From: Absicoccus porci
GTDB lineage: Bacteria > Bacillota_I > Bacilli_A > Erysipelotrichales > Erysipelotrichaceae
Direction of reading: 5' to 3'
NCBI RefSeq assembly: GCF_003725415.1
Contig: NZ_RJQC01000002.1
Location: 468,439 to 532,438 of the forward strand
Length of the DNA stretch: 64,000 nucleotides
Under the pieces are notes generated by a model. That model worked only from the letters and a program-made list of their open reading frames with translations. It did no database searches and had not been told where the DNA came from. The position numbers were made by a program, and so were the translations under genes. This document shows positions 46,450 through 55,612 of this stretch, piece after piece (position 1 is the stretch's first letter; each line of letters opens with the position of its first letter).

Positions 46450-46840
46450 ACTTTTGATCTTTTAATAAATCACGAATTTCTTTTAATGTTTCCAATCGTT
46501 CATCCACTTCAGGTGCAGGTGCTTCTTCTTCGTGTGGTTTATGCATTTTGTTGATGGCTTTAATGGCACAGAAAATACATAAAGCAATGATCAAGAAATT
46601 CACAACGGATTGAATGAAATTACCAATCTTTAAGGTTAAGCCCGTACCTGCATTGAGGGTAATTACAAATCCCGTAAAATCTAAGCCGCCAGTAATGGCA
46701 CCAACAATAGGCATGATGATATCATTGACCAAACTCGTAACAATGGTTGAAAAGGCACCACCAATAACAACACCAATGGCCATATCCAAGACATTGCCTT
46801 GCATCGCAAATTCTTTAAATTCTTCAAAAAACTTTTTCAT
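46448..46840 (-). CDS. mscL: Large-conductance mechanosensitive channel
   Basis: Pentameric emergency valve opened by membrane tension. 130 residues: MKKFFEEFKEFAMQGNVLDMAIGVVIGGAFSTIVTSLVNDIIMPIVG is the N-terminal amphipathic helix and first membrane segment with the family signature; a second segment (FLIIALCIFCAIKAIN) and a charged C-terminal helix follow. AGGAGAG lies upstream. Length is normal. Confidence 0.95.
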   Translation of the reverse strand: MKKFFEEFKEFAMQGNVLDMAIGVVIGGAFSTIVTSLVNDIIMPIVGAITGGLDFTGFVITLNAGTGLTLKIGNFIQSVVNFLIIALCIFCAIKAINKMHKPHEEEAPAPEVDERLETLKEIRDLLKDQK

Positions 46841-46940
46841 TTCTTTTTCTCTCCTAATTTATATCCATCATACCATGATTTCATAAAAAGAGTGTTTTGA
46901 ATTCATGAAAGGATGTATAATAGAAGCCAGGAGCGTTTAT

Positions 46941-47360
46941 ATGAAAAATCAAATTACTTGTTCATCAAAAACTTCATCAAACTTATTGTTGCCAGTGGTT
47001 ATTTTTGTTTTAGCGATTTATTTTGGATACGGTACGATTCAAGATATGATGAATGGAGTAGGAACCAGTGGTACAAATTTTTTCTTTTTGTTGGTATATA
47101 TTATTATTTTTATCGACAGTATTCGTTTGTTGCTTGTTTATGCCAATCGTAAAATCGTTGTGACAAAAGATACAGTGACGTATACTTCGCCAATGAAAAA
47201 GACCGAAGAGTTCCATTGGGATGAAATAAAAGTGTACTCTCTAGGAGATAATCGTATTTCCTTTGAATTGAAAGATAAAAGAGTGATTTTTTCCACAAAA
47301 GATGCACATTATCATGATTTAGTTTTATTTTTACGTAAAAATGATCGATTTGCGAATTAG
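46941..47360 (+). CDS. Small membrane protein with PH-like tail
   Basis: 139 residues, unknown function. Two membrane segments (about 16-34 and 50-72) are followed by a soluble, beta-rich domain: KIVVTKDTVTYTSPMKKTEEFHWDEIKVYSLGDNRISFELKDKRVIFSTKDAHY. This resembles bacterial PH-like domains of the YcxB or bPH kind, an assignment from pattern only. CAGGAG lies before ATG 46941, and TATAAT at 46916-46921 is a probable -10. Confidence 0.65.
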   Translation: MKNQITCSSKTSSNLLLPVVIFVLAIYFGYGTIQDMMNGVGTSGTNFFFLLVYIIIFIDSIRLLLVYANRKIVVTKDTVTYTSPMKKTEEFHWDEIKVYSLGDNRISFELKDKRVIFSTKDAHYHDLVLFLRKNDRFAN

Positions 47361-47365
47361 TACGA

Positions 47366-47394
47366 TACACAAATAGAAGAATGTTTGGTATAAT
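47366..47394 (+). promoter_or_regulatory. Promoter of the 47401 RNA/leader
   Basis: TACACA (47366-47371), 17-bp spacer, TATAAT (47389-47394), start predicted at G47401, the first base of a stem. Confidence 0.65.
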
Positions 47395-47400
47395 CCAAAA

Positions 47401-47467
47401 GACATCTGAAAAATACTTTGATCCCTATAGCCAGATGTCATGCTAAGAGCCGTATGGCTCTTTTTTA
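47401..47467 (+). ncRNA. Short two-hairpin RNA or attenuating leader before the SseB gene
   Basis: From the predicted start the RNA forms GACATCTG / CAGATGTC (47401-47408, 47432-47439) with a 23-nt loop, and then a terminator AAGAGCC-GTAT-GGCTCTT followed by TTTT (47445-47467). The SseB gene starts 12 nt later with its own ribosome site. This could be a small RNA of about 67 nt or a riboswitch-like leader. It matches no riboswitch class whose consensus I know. Confidence 0.5.
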
Positions 47468-47478
47468 CAAGGAGAGTT

Positions 47479-47835
47479 ATGTCATTAACTAATCAAATCC
47501 AGTCTTATATGCAAGAACCAACCAAAACAAAGTTGGCCGATACTTTGATCCTGTTGTGTCAAAATTCTTTATGGATGCCCATGACCATATTACCAAAATC
47601 GGGAATTAAGAAAGTACCTGACGAATTGATCAAAGGAGATCGATCCTACATTCCTTTATTTACAGATCGTAAAGAAATCAAAGATGCGTATTATAATGAG
47701 TTTTTTTGGGTACGTGTGTCTCTTCCAGATTTAGTTGATCAATACGATGCTTTTGTGATTGATCCATTCACGACCAATTTTGTGATAGAAAAAGATTTGA
47801 TCGAAGTGATTCGCCAATCAAGAAAAGAGGAATAA
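47479..47835 (+). CDS. SseB N-terminal-domain protein
   Basis: 118 residues, resembling the SseB N-terminal domain (WMPMTILPKSG, then SYIPLFTDRKEIKDAYY and FVIDPFTTNFVI). Such proteins are widespread and mostly uncharacterised; some are linked to enhanced-serine-sensitivity or secretion. AAGGAGAG precedes ATG 47479; upstream in-frame codons fall in the hairpin region. The TPR-like gene follows after 1 nt, so the two are co-translated. Confidence 0.65.
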   Translation: MSLTNQIQSYMQEPTKTKLADTLILLCQNSLWMPMTILPKSGIKKVPDELIKGDRSYIPLFTDRKEIKDAYYNEFFWVRVSLPDLVDQYDAFVIDPFTTNFVIEKDLIEVIRQSRKEE

Positions 47836-47836
47836 T

Positions 47837-48820
47837 ATGTCATTTGATGCCATTATGAAGCAGATTCAGTCGGGATTAACCGGGAATAATAAAGAAGATA
47901 TTGTCTATTTGCGCAAACAAATACAAGAATATAAAGACCATCCTTTACAGGAAGCCATTCAACGGGAAATTGGTAAGATGATTTATGATCGTTTGGATGC
48001 CAATCAGCAACAAGCCTATCGTATTTCGATTGAAAAAGATCAGAAACAAACGGAACAAACATTAAAAGAAGTGGAATACTATCGAGAAAAGAAAGAATTT
48101 GATAAAGCCTTATCCATTTTACGTCCGATCATCAAGACCATGGAAAAAGAAACCCTTTTTAAGAATGATCAAATTCAAGATTATTTTTCTTTCCATGAAC
48201 CTTTTGAACAAGCTTTGTATATGTATTTAGAAAAGCCGAAGAAAAAAGTATCAACGACACCGGTCATGTATAGTGATGTATATTATCTATATGCTTGTTT
48301 ATGGAAAGATAAAGGTGAACAACAAGCTTGTCATGAAGCATTGGAAAAAGCATTGGAATGGAATCCGATGTCATCTAAGATTCATTTTTTGTATATGAGT
48401 GAAATGGATGATCTAGAAAAGTATTTTGCGTATACAAAATTTGCTTTCCAATATATGTTTCATCCCCGTGATATTGCGCAATTATATAAGAATTTTGCCA
48501 CGTATTATGAAAAGAAAAACCAACCCAATTATCAGTATGGATGTTTGGGACTGAGTCTTCAATTTGTTGAAGATGAAAGTGTTATGAAACAAATGCAGGA
48601 CTTAGAAACACCAACTTTTGTTCCGGCTTCTTTAGAAGATCTAAAAAAAGCAGGACTTCCGATAGGGGCGGATCAAACGGTTGTCGGTTTGGCCTATGGA
48701 TATGGCAAGACATATGTTGAAAAGAAACAATATGATCAGGCCAGATATTATCTACAAATTGCGTATGATCTAACGCATGCGCAAGAAGTAAAAGAGATGT
48801 TAAGGGAAATGAAAAATTGA
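47837..48820 (+). CDS. TPR-like helical protein, unknown function
   Basis: 327 residues, mostly helical, with tetratricopeptide-like helices: KEFDKALSILRPI, ALEKALEWNPMSSKIHFLYMSE, YGKTYVEKKQYDQARYYLQIAYDL. A charged N-terminal coiled coil (about 45-95) precedes them. No signal peptide or membrane segment. It immediately follows the SseB-type gene, and the pair probably work together; the target is not evident. Confidence 0.6.
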   Translation: MSFDAIMKQIQSGLTGNNKEDIVYLRKQIQEYKDHPLQEAIQREIGKMIYDRLDANQQQAYRISIEKDQKQTEQTLKEVEYYREKKEFDKALSILRPIIKTMEKETLFKNDQIQDYFSFHEPFEQALYMYLEKPKKKVSTTPVMYSDVYYLYACLWKDKGEQQACHEALEKALEWNPMSSKIHFLYMSEMDDLEKYFAYTKFAFQYMFHPRDIAQLYKNFATYYEKKNQPNYQYGCLGLSLQFVEDESVMKQMQDLETPTFVPASLEDLKKAGLPIGADQTVVGLAYGYGKTYVEKKQYDQARYYLQIAYDLTHAQEVKEMLREMKN

Positions 48821-48870
48821 TTTTTAATAGAAAATAAGGTATATTTTTCTACAAATAGGGGGCTATAAAA

Positions 48871-49710
48871 ATGTTATTAAAAGTGTACAAAAATCAAGTT
48901 CAATTGGTTGATGATAATGATGCAGTATTGGCACATTTAGATTTTGCCAATGAAGATGGGGTATATCGAATTGGAGATGTTGCTAAAAATACGCAAATAA
49001 GTCCAAAAGTCGAAAATAAAATGATGTCTTTGGCATTGAATAAGATTCGTAAAAATGGTGGTTTGGTTGTTCCAACATCCACCTATTCGAAGGAATGGTT
49101 CAATAAACATCCAGAAGATCGTGATTTGGTAGCAGCGGTAGAAAGCGTTGCACAAGAAACCGCAAGTATTCCACAAGAAACGGAAATTCAATTGGTTAAA
49201 CAAGAACCTTCCAATAATCCGTTACAAAATTTAAATACGGAAGAAATAAAGAAAAAAGGTGCCAAAGGTGCTCTTAAGATCTTATCTCGTTTAATGCAAG
49301 TGATTTGTGCTTTGTGTATGTTTGGTTCCGCAGTCTTGTTTGTGATGAACGCATTGAATTATACAGAATTCGTTCGTGTCATGATCACATCACAAGGACA
49401 AGATCATAAGATTTTCTTAGGTGGTATGGCAGCTTTCGTAGTATTCTGTGTCATTGAAGGTATTTGGACTTTAACGACAAAGAAGATGAAGGCTGGTGAA
49501 GAAGAATACCGTGTGGATACAGGACATGGTCTCATTGGTTTTATTATCGTTGCGTTATCATATCCAATCACTTTATATGTAGCAGGTATGCATGGTGAAT
49601 CCGGTGCATGGCAATGGGTTCAATACTTTATTACACCGATGCGATACATTCCTTTATTAGCTGTGATTGGCTTATTATTGTGTATTTTACGTAAATTAAT
49701 CAATCGTTAG
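48871..49710 (+). CDS. GNAT-like domain fused to membrane domain
   Basis: 279 residues. Residues 1-90 resemble the small COG2388-type N-acetyltransferase (GNAT) family: ENKMMSLALNKIRKNGGLVVPTSTYSKEWFNKHPEDRDLV matches its C-terminal half, but the first strands and acetyl-CoA loop are divergent, so activity is doubtful. A linker (95-135) leads to three or four membrane segments (about 140-165, 185-202, 225-245, 258-275). AGGGGG lies upstream. The function is unknown; it may be a sensor using a dead GNAT fold. Confidence 0.6.
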   Translation: MLLKVYKNQVQLVDDNDAVLAHLDFANEDGVYRIGDVAKNTQISPKVENKMMSLALNKIRKNGGLVVPTSTYSKEWFNKHPEDRDLVAAVESVAQETASIPQETEIQLVKQEPSNNPLQNLNTEEIKKKGAKGALKILSRLMQVICALCMFGSAVLFVMNALNYTEFVRVMITSQGQDHKIFLGGMAAFVVFCVIEGIWTLTTKKMKAGEEEYRVDTGHGLIGFIIVALSYPITLYVAGMHGESGAWQWVQYFITPMRYIPLLAVIGLLLCILRKLINR

Positions 49711-49739
49711 AGTTATAAGCATAGCTTATAGCTCTTTTT
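49711..49739 (+). terminator. Terminator of the GNAT-like membrane gene
   Basis: TATAAGC-ATA-GCTTATA, then GCTCTTTTT, right after the stop codon. Confidence 0.65.
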
Positions 49740-49744
49740 GTATG

Positions 49745-49771
49745 CACAAAAAAAGCACAGCGCTTGCTGTG
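49745..49771 (-). terminator. Terminator of the amino-acid ABC operon
   Basis: Read on the minus strand: AGCACAGC-AAGC-GCTGTGCT, 8-bp perfect stem, followed by seven T, right after the ATPase stop codon. Confidence 0.85.
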
Positions 49772-50533
49772 CTAGCCCAATTCGTGATATTTTCCCAAGA
49801 AAGATTGTGTTCTCGAATTCGATGAATGAAATAATTCATCGGGTGTACCATTTTCGACAATGACACCTTTATCCATGAAAATCATACGATTAGATACATC
49901 ATGCGCAAATGTCATTTCATGTGTAACGATGACCATGGTCATTCTTTGTGCCGCTAAATCTTTGATGACTTTTAAGATTTCTAGCGTTAATTCTGGATCC
50001 AATGCCGAAGTGGGTTCATCAAAGAATAAGATCTTTGGATTGAGGGCCAGGGCACGTGCAATGGATACACGCTGTTGTTGTCCACCAGACAATTGACTTG
50101 GATAGGCATCTTCTTTATCGGATAATCCCATTTGACTCAATAGTTTTCTTGCTTGGGCATTGACTTCTTCAACATTGCGTTTTTGGATTCGAATCGGTGC
50201 ATCCGTAATATTTTTCATAACTGTGAAGTGAGGAAATAAATTAAAGTTTTGGAAAACCAGGCCAAAATAGCTCAATGCTTTTCTTTGTTGTTGTTTGGAA
50301 CCATAGACGGCATGACCATTTACACTTTTGACTACTTCATCACCTACATAGGATAATGAACCATCATCCATCGTTTCTAGAAAAGTTGCACAACGAAGAA
50401 GTGTACTCTTACCGGATCCAGAAGGGCCAATAATGGAAACGACTTCCCCTTCATCTACTGAAAAACTGATATCTTTTAATACTTGGTTGTTACCGAAACT
50501 TTTCTTAATATGATTCATTTCTAAAATTTTCAT
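49772..50533 (-). CDS. Polar amino-acid ABC transporter, ATPase
   Basis: 253 residues of the GlnQ/HisP type. Walker [11 protein letters not shown]-loop [13 protein letters not shown], signature [15 protein letters not shown], Walker [15 protein letters not shown], and the switch His in VTHEMTFA. The ATG at 50533 follows AAGGAGG; a TTG start 9 nt upstream is less likely. Last gene of a minus-strand binding protein-permease-ATPase operon. Confidence 0.93.
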   Translation of the reverse strand: MKILEMNHIKKSFGNNQVLKDISFSVDEGEVVSIIGPSGSGKSTLLRCATFLETMDDGSLSYVGDEVVKSVNGHAVYGSKQQQRKALSYFGLVFQNFNLFPHFTVMKNITDAPIRIQKRNVEEVNAQARKLLSQMGLSDKEDAYPSQLSGGQQQRVSIARALALNPKILFFDEPTSALDPELTLEILKVIKDLAAQRMTMVIVTHEMTFAHDVSNRMIFMDKGVIVENGTPDELFHSSNSRTQSFLGKYHELG

Positions 50534-50547
50534 CGTACCCAACCTCC

Positions 50548-51207
50548 TTAGTCATAATAGCGCATACGCTTTTCGAAGTATTCCATAATGGTTGCCACAA
50601 TAAAGTTGAAAATATAATAGAAAATGGCAGCAGCAACAAATGGAATCATGCTCTTAAAGCTTGCGGCCAAAGCCTTTGCTTCAGTAAACATTTCCATGTA
50701 AGCAATGGAATAAGCCAACGAAGTATCTTTGACCAAAGTGATGATTTCATTGGTCAATGCAGGCAAGATTCGTTTTAATACTTGTGGGAAGATGATCGTA
50801 AAGAATGTCTGGGTTCGACTATAGCCTAAAACTTTAGCAGCTTCATATTGACCCTTTGGCATGGATTCAATACCACTACGATAGATTTCGGCAAAATAGG
50901 CAGCATAATTTAAGGCAAAGGCAATAATGACGGCAACACCTCGATACGCAGGTGTGATACTTACATTAAATAAATAGTATGGACCAAAGTATACAACGAG
51001 TAGTTGTAGCATCAATGGTGTTCCTCGCATGATCGAAATATAGATCTTCATAATGGTTTGAAGAATACCATTTTTTGACATACGCCCAAACGCGATGATT
51101 AATCCTAAGGGAAGAGAAAATAAAAGCGTTAATACAAAGATTTGAATGGTGGTGCCCATACCACCAATAAGTTGTTGGAAAGATTCCATCAAACTGATAG
51201 TTTCCAT
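50548..51207 (-). CDS. Polar amino-acid ABC transporter, permease
   Basis: 219 residues with five or so membrane segments of the HisM/GlnP type. The EAA loop is present: [33 protein letters not shown]. Single-permease systems work as homodimers. It follows the binding-protein gene after a hairpin and precedes the ATPase by 14 nt. Confidence 0.92.
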   Translation of the reverse strand: METISLMESFQQLIGGMGTTIQIFVLTLLFSLPLGLIIAFGRMSKNGILQTIMKIYISIMRGTPLMLQLLVVYFGPYYLFNVSITPAYRGVAVIIAFALNYAAYFAEIYRSGIESMPKGQYEAAKVLGYSRTQTFFTIIFPQVLKRILPALTNEIITLVKDTSLAYSIAYMEMFTEAKALAASFKSMIPFVAAAIFYYIFNFIVATIMEYFEKRMRYYD

Positions 51208-51231
51208 AATCGGCTCCTTTCTTACAAATTG

Positions 51232-51254
51232 AAACCAGGCATATTGCCTGGTTT
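51232..51254 (-). terminator. Hairpin after the binding-protein gene
   Basis: Perfect 9-bp repeat AAACCAGGC / GCCTGGTTT, 5-nt loop. On the minus strand only three T follow, so it is more likely an mRNA stabiliser or partial terminator that keeps binding-protein mRNA more abundant than permease mRNA. Confidence 0.5.
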
Positions 51255-51258
51255 TTTA

Positions 51259-52065
51259 TTAATCAGCACTTAATACAACGACATTTTCACCGAAGTATTT
51301 TTCTGATAACTTCGCATATGTGCCATCTTTGACCATTTTCTTCATTGCTTTTTGTACTTGGTCACGAAGTTTCGTGTTTCCTTTTTCAAAGCCAACTGCA
51401 TATTGTTCTTGGCTTAGTTTTTCATCAAGGATCTTGAATTGATCTTTACCCTTGGTTTGATCTAAAGCAACAAAGTAATCCATCGCAATGGCATCCGCGG
51501 CTCCAGAATCCAAATCCATCATGGCTGTGTTGTAGTCAGCAACCGAAGTGTATTGTGCAAAAGAAGCTTTTAAATCTTTATCATCATTGATTGCTGTTTC
51601 AGCACTTGATTCCTTTTGTACTTCCACATTCTTATCTTTTAGATCGGCTATTGTATTAATACCCGAATCTGATTTTACTACAAAGACTTGATAGTTATTC
51701 ATATATGGTTCTGTCCATGTATATTTCTTTTCACGTCCATTGATGGTAAAACCATTCCAGATACAATCAATGGTTCCGGATTCCAATTCCATATCTTTAG
51801 AATCCCAATCGATTGGTTGCAACTTGATATCTACACCCATTTCTTTGGCACAAGCTTTAGCCGCTTCAATATCAAAACCAACAAATTTTCCTTTTTTGTT
51901 TTTATAACCAAAAGGTGGGAAATTTTGATCAAAGCCAACCACTAACACCGAATCATCATTTTTACTTGCTGCATCGCTACTCTTAGAACTATTTCCACAA
52001 GCGGATAATCCTAAAGTCATGCCAACCACAAGCACCAATGCCATAACTTTTTTGAATATTTTCAT
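51259..52065 (-). CDS. Polar amino-acid ABC transporter, binding lipoprotein
   Basis: 268 residues, solute-binding family 3. Lipobox LGLSAC (Cys about residue 23) anchors it outside the membrane, then a Ser/Asp-rich linker. Binding-fold segments include VGFDQNFPPFGYKNKKGKFVGFDIEAAKAC, CIWNGFTINGREKKYTWTEPYMNN, and MDLDSGAADAIAMDY. The ligand is probably an amino acid such as glutamine or cystine; it cannot be fixed from sequence. First gene of the operon. Confidence 0.92.
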   Translation of the reverse strand: MKIFKKVMALVLVVGMTLGLSACGNSSKSSDAASKNDDSVLVVGFDQNFPPFGYKNKKGKFVGFDIEAAKACAKEMGVDIKLQPIDWDSKDMELESGTIDCIWNGFTINGREKKYTWTEPYMNNYQVFVVKSDSGINTIADLKDKNVEVQKESSAETAINDDKDLKASFAQYTSVADYNTAMMDLDSGAADAIAMDYFVALDQTKGKDQFKILDEKLSQEQYAVGFEKGNTKLRDQVQKAMKKMVKDGTYAKLSEKYFGENVVVLSAD

Positions 52066-52226
52066 TTTCGCTCTCCCTTATATTCATATATAGTAGATTT
52101 TACCATAAACCGGTAAGAATGTGGTTTTTTTTCAGAAAAGTCTTTCTCTTTTCTGAAAACGCAATTTTCAGTATTGTTATGGCATTTTTGTGATAGAATA
52201 AAATCGACAAATTGGAGGAAATAAAA

Positions 52227-53801
52227 ATGGAAAAAAGACCTGTAGTTTTGGTTGTTATGGATGGTATGGGTTTAGCAGAAACTCATCTTGGAAATGCTGT
52301 TCAACAAGCACATAAACCAACCTTGGATTTCTTATATGCAAGTTGTCCACATACACGTTTACGTGCACATGGATTAGCTGTTGGTTTGCCAACGGATGGT
52401 GATATGGGAAATAGTGAAGTTGGTCATAATGCCATTGGTTGTGGTCAAATTTATTCACAAGGTGCAAAACTTGTTAATGAAAATATCGATTCTGGTGAAA
52501 TCTTTAATTCAAAGGCATGGAGAGAATTAGTCGATTTCTGCAAAGATGGTCATAAGATGCACTTTATTGGTTTGTTGAGTGATGGAAATGTCCACTCTCA
52601 TATCAATCACTTAAAAGCTTTGATCAAACAAGCAAAAGCAGAAGGCATTCATGAAGTTCGCGTCCATGCATTATTGGATGGTCGTGATGTACCAGATACA
52701 AGTGCATTGACTTATGTAGATGATATTGAAAACTTCATGGGTGAATTAAATGATGATACATTCCATGCTTGCATCGCCAGTGGTGGTGGACGTATGCAAA
52801 TCACGATGGACCGTTATGAAGCCGATTGGTCCATGGTTGAAAAAGGATGGCGTATCCATGTACAAGGTGAAGGACGTCAATTTGCATCCGCAACCGAAGC
52901 CATTGAAACATATCGTAAAGAATTAGGTGTAATCGATCAAGATTTGCCTGGATTTGTCGTTGCGAAAGATGGTCAACCTGTTGGTACGATTGATGATGGC
53001 GATAGCGTTATCTTATTCAACTTCCGTGGTGACCGTGCACAAGAAATTTCTCGTGCTTTTGATGGTGATGCTTCATTTGATAAATTTGATCGTGTCAAAG
53101 TACCAAATGTAAAATTTGCTGGTATGTTACAATATGATGCCGATTTACAAATTCCAAAGATGTATTTGACAGAACCACCAAAAATTAAATACACATTGAC
53201 AGAAGAATTATGTAAACATGGTATTCGTGAATACGCAATTAGTGAAACTCAAAAATATGGTCACGTTACGTATTTCTGGAATGGTAACCGTTCTGAAAAA
53301 TTTGATGAAAATCTAGAAACTTATGTTGAAATCAAATCCGATGTCGTTCCATTTGAACAACGTCCTTGGATGAAATCGGCTGAAATTACAGATGAATTAT
53401 GTGCAGCCATTGAAAGTGGTAAATACGATTTCTTACGTACAAACTATCCAAATGGTGATATGGTTGGACATACAGGTAGTCTAACTTCTACGATTATTGG
53501 TGTTGAATCCGTTGATCTTGGTTTACAACGTGTCATGGAATCCGTAAAGAAGGTCAATGGTGTATTGTTGATCACAGCCGATCATGGTAATGCCGATGAA
53601 ATGTATCAAGCACCAAAAGAAGGACAGCCATTAAAAGCTAAAACTTCACATACATTGAATCGTGTTCCATTTATTGTATACAATGCCAAATGTAAATTAA
53701 AAACTGATGACAACTTGGGATTAAGCAATATTGCTGCTACAGTTGCTGATTTCTTAGGCATTGAACCAAATGAACATTGGAACGAATCTTTATTAAAGTA
53801 A
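52227..53801 (+). CDS. gpmI: 2,3-bisphosphoglycerate-independent phosphoglycerate mutase
   Basis: Glycolytic enzyme converting 3-phosphoglycerate to 2-phosphoglycerate with two Mn ions. 524 residues of the alkaline-phosphatase superfamily: MDGMGLAE (metal Asp), catalytic Ser in GDMGNSEVGHNAIG, LLDGRDVPDTS, FNFRGDRAQEISRA, and the C-terminal DGDMVGHTG-like NGDMVGHTG with TADHGNADEM. GGAGG lies 8 nt before ATG 52227; the in-frame start 15 nt upstream would include the ribosome site. Confidence 0.96.
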   Translation: MEKRPVVLVVMDGMGLAETHLGNAVQQAHKPTLDFLYASCPHTRLRAHGLAVGLPTDGDMGNSEVGHNAIGCGQIYSQGAKLVNENIDSGEIFNSKAWRELVDFCKDGHKMHFIGLLSDGNVHSHINHLKALIKQAKAEGIHEVRVHALLDGRDVPDTSALTYVDDIENFMGELNDDTFHACIASGGGRMQITMDRYEADWSMVEKGWRIHVQGEGRQFASATEAIETYRKELGVIDQDLPGFVVAKDGQPVGTIDDGDSVILFNFRGDRAQEISRAFDGDASFDKFDRVKVPNVKFAGMLQYDADLQIPKMYLTEPPKIKYTLTEELCKHGIREYAISETQKYGHVTYFWNGNRSEKFDENLETYVEIKSDVVPFEQRPWMKSAEITDELCAAIESGKYDFLRTNYPNGDMVGHTGSLTSTIIGVESVDLGLQRVMESVKKVNGVLLITADHGNADEMYQAPKEGQPLKAKTSHTLNRVPFIVYNAKCKLKTDDNLGLSNIAATVADFLGIEPNEHWNESLLK

Positions 53802-53813
53802 ATTATTAACTTT

Positions 53814-53837
53814 AGCCATCTTCGGATGGCTTTTTTT
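53814..53837 (+). terminator. Terminator of gpmI
   Basis: AGCCATC-TTCG-GATGGCT followed by six T; UUCG is a very stable tetraloop. Confidence 0.92.
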
Positions 53838-53856
53838 AAGCTTGTTTATGCAATAA

Positions 53857-53978
53857 ATTTCACGCATGGGAAATATCTTTTAAATAATAGTTAATTAATT
53901 GAAGCCTAATGAAATAAATCCCAATATACGGTATAAATCCTAAAAATCATTGACTTCAATATAAATTAATGAAATACT
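53857..53978 (+). promoter_or_regulatory. Control region of the glucitol-type PTS
   Basis: A 232-bp spacer before the PTS genes. Promoter: TTGACT (53950-53955), 17-bp spacer, AATACT (53973-53978). Upstream at fixed distance: AATCCCAATATA (53917-53928) and ATCCTA (53937-53942), the same pair found in front of the GpsA-like gene. Further up lies ATTTCA...GGAAAT (53857-53874), an imperfect palindrome similar to those next to the SorC gene. Likely activator sites for SorC-type regulation. Confidence 0.6.
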
Positions 53979-54033
53979 AATGCCGTAAGAAATATGAAAG
54001 GCCTTTCATAAATTAGGAGGAAGAAGAAATACC

Positions 54034-54558
54034 ATGGAAGTATTATCAAATATTGCTCAGGGATTTATGTCACTGTTCACTACAGGTGGAAAAACCTTTA
54101 CTGGATGGGTAACAAGTATTATCCCAATGATCGTTTGCTTGCTGACATTTATGAACTCTATTATCAAACTTGTCGGTGAAGATCGTGTGAATCGTTTTAC
54201 TGCAAAATTGACAAAATATGCCATTCTTCGTTATACATTGATGCCAATGATTGGTTTGATCTTCCTAGGAAACCCAATGGGATATTCCATCATGCGTTTC
54301 TGTGATGAAAAAGATAAACCAGCCATGTTCGATGTTGTCGCTACATTTGCCCACCCTGTAACTGGATTGTTTCCACATGCCAATGCTGGTGAATTATTTG
54401 TTTACATGGGTATTGCTTCTGGTATCCAAGAATTAGGATTGCCACTTGGAGACCTAGCTATTCGTTACTTCATTGCAGGTATCATCATGTGTGCTATTCG
54501 TGGTTATATCACGCAAGGAATTTATATGCATTTAACAGCTGCAGAAAGTGCTGAATAA
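54034..54558 (+). CDS. srlA: PTS glucitol/sorbitol-type EIIC (SrlA-like)
   Basis: Membrane part of a PTS permease, 174 residues, with four to five hydrophobic segments. Family features: ITxxxxxLMNSIIKLVGEDRVNRF, TLMPMIGLIFLGNPMGYS, and FPHANAGELFVYMGI, all SrlA-like. AGGAGG upstream. srlE follows 14 nt later. No EIIA (srlB) or sorbitol-6-phosphate dehydrogenase (srlD) lies here, so the real substrate could be another polyol. Confidence 0.88.
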   Translation: MEVLSNIAQGFMSLFTTGGKTFTGWVTSIIPMIVCLLTFMNSIIKLVGEDRVNRFTAKLTKYAILRYTLMPMIGLIFLGNPMGYSIMRFCDEKDKPAMFDVVATFAHPVTGLFPHANAGELFVYMGIASGIQELGLPLGDLAIRYFIAGIIMCAIRGYITQGIYMHLTAAESAE

Positions 54559-54572
54559 GGGAGGATGAGAAT

Positions 54573-55583
54573 ATGGCTTATAAAAATATTAAAATCACAA
54601 AAGGTAATGCCGGATTTGGTGGACCATTGATCATCGAACCCAATGAGCATAAAAATAAAGTATTGTGTGTAACCGGACAACAAGTCAGTCCAGTTGCGAA
54701 AAAGATTGCTGAAATGACAGGTTGTGAATTGGTTGATGGATTCAAGACAACCGTTCCGGATGATGAAGTTGCTGTTGCCGTTGTCAACTGCGGTGGTACA
54801 GCTCGTTGCGGTGTCTATCCAAAGAAAGGCATTATGACCGTCAACGTCGAACCAGTTGGAGCTGTTGGTCCATTGGCTATGTACATCAAACCAGAAATTT
54901 ATGTATCCGATGTTAAGGAAAGCAACTTATCTTATACAGATGAAACAAATGCATCCACTGCAAGTACAGCTGAAGAAGAATTAGCTACTGCAGATGGTCC
55001 TAAATCAAAAGAACAAGCAAAAGCAGAAGTAGCTGCTGCGCAAGGACAAAAGAAACAAAATCTTGTCACTCGTATCGGTGTAGGTGTCGGACATGTTGTC
55101 AACAAGTTCTTCGCTGCAGGTCGTGATTCCATTGACATGGTTATCCGTAATATCCTGCCATTCATGGCCTTCACATCCACTTTGTTGGGTATCATCCAAG
55201 CCAGTGGATTAGGAAATGTCATTGCCCATACGATCAGTCCATTATGTTCTACATTGCCAGGTATGATCGCTATCTCATTCATTTGTGGTATGCCATTCTT
55301 GTCACCAATCCTTGGTCCAGGTGCCGTCATCGCACAGGTTGTCGGAACATTGTTAGGTGCTGAATTCGCCAAAGGAAACATTCCTCCTCAATATTCATTG
55401 CCAGCTTTGTTTGCAATCAACGCGCAAGTAGGATGTGACTTCATCCCTGTTGGTTTGTCATTAGGAGAAGCAGAACCAGAAACAATCGAAATGGGTGTTC
55501 CTGCGGTATTGTATTCTCGTATTATCACAGGTCCAATCGGTGTAATCGTTGGATTCTTATTAAGTTTCGGTTTGTATGCGTAA
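54573..55583 (+). CDS. srlE: PTS glucitol/sorbitol-type EIIBC (SrlE-like)
   Basis: 336 residues. The N-terminal EIIB domain (about 1-120) carries the phosphorylated cysteine, probably Cys in VVNCGGTARCGVYPKKG. An Ala/Glu/Gln-rich linker (about 125-160) leads to the membrane EIIBC part with GHVVNKFFAAGRDSIDMVIRNILPFMAF, CGMPFLSPILGPGAVIAQVVG and GCDFIPVGLSLGEAEPETIE. Passes phosphate from EIIA to the incoming polyol. Ends at a strong terminator. Confidence 0.9.
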   Translation: MAYKNIKITKGNAGFGGPLIIEPNEHKNKVLCVTGQQVSPVAKKIAEMTGCELVDGFKTTVPDDEVAVAVVNCGGTARCGVYPKKGIMTVNVEPVGAVGPLAMYIKPEIYVSDVKESNLSYTDETNASTASTAEEELATADGPKSKEQAKAEVAAAQGQKKQNLVTRIGVGVGHVVNKFFAAGRDSIDMVIRNILPFMAFTSTLLGIIQASGLGNVIAHTISPLCSTLPGMIAISFICGMPFLSPILGPGAVIAQVVGTLLGAEFAKGNIPPQYSLPALFAINAQVGCDFIPVGLSLGEAEPETIEMGVPAVLYSRIITGPIGVIVGFLLSFGLYA

Positions 55584-55612
55584 GTAAGCCGCATTCAAAT
55601 AAATTCTCTTCT

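Noticed and set aside
53802..54033. Extra gene or small RNA before the PTS genes
   Set aside because: No frame or hairpin beyond regulatory repeats and the gpmI terminator.
54932..55381. Antisense 149-codon open frame within srlE
   Set aside because: It lies opposite a conserved PTS domain, its translation is low-complexity with no motif, and it has no ribosome site.
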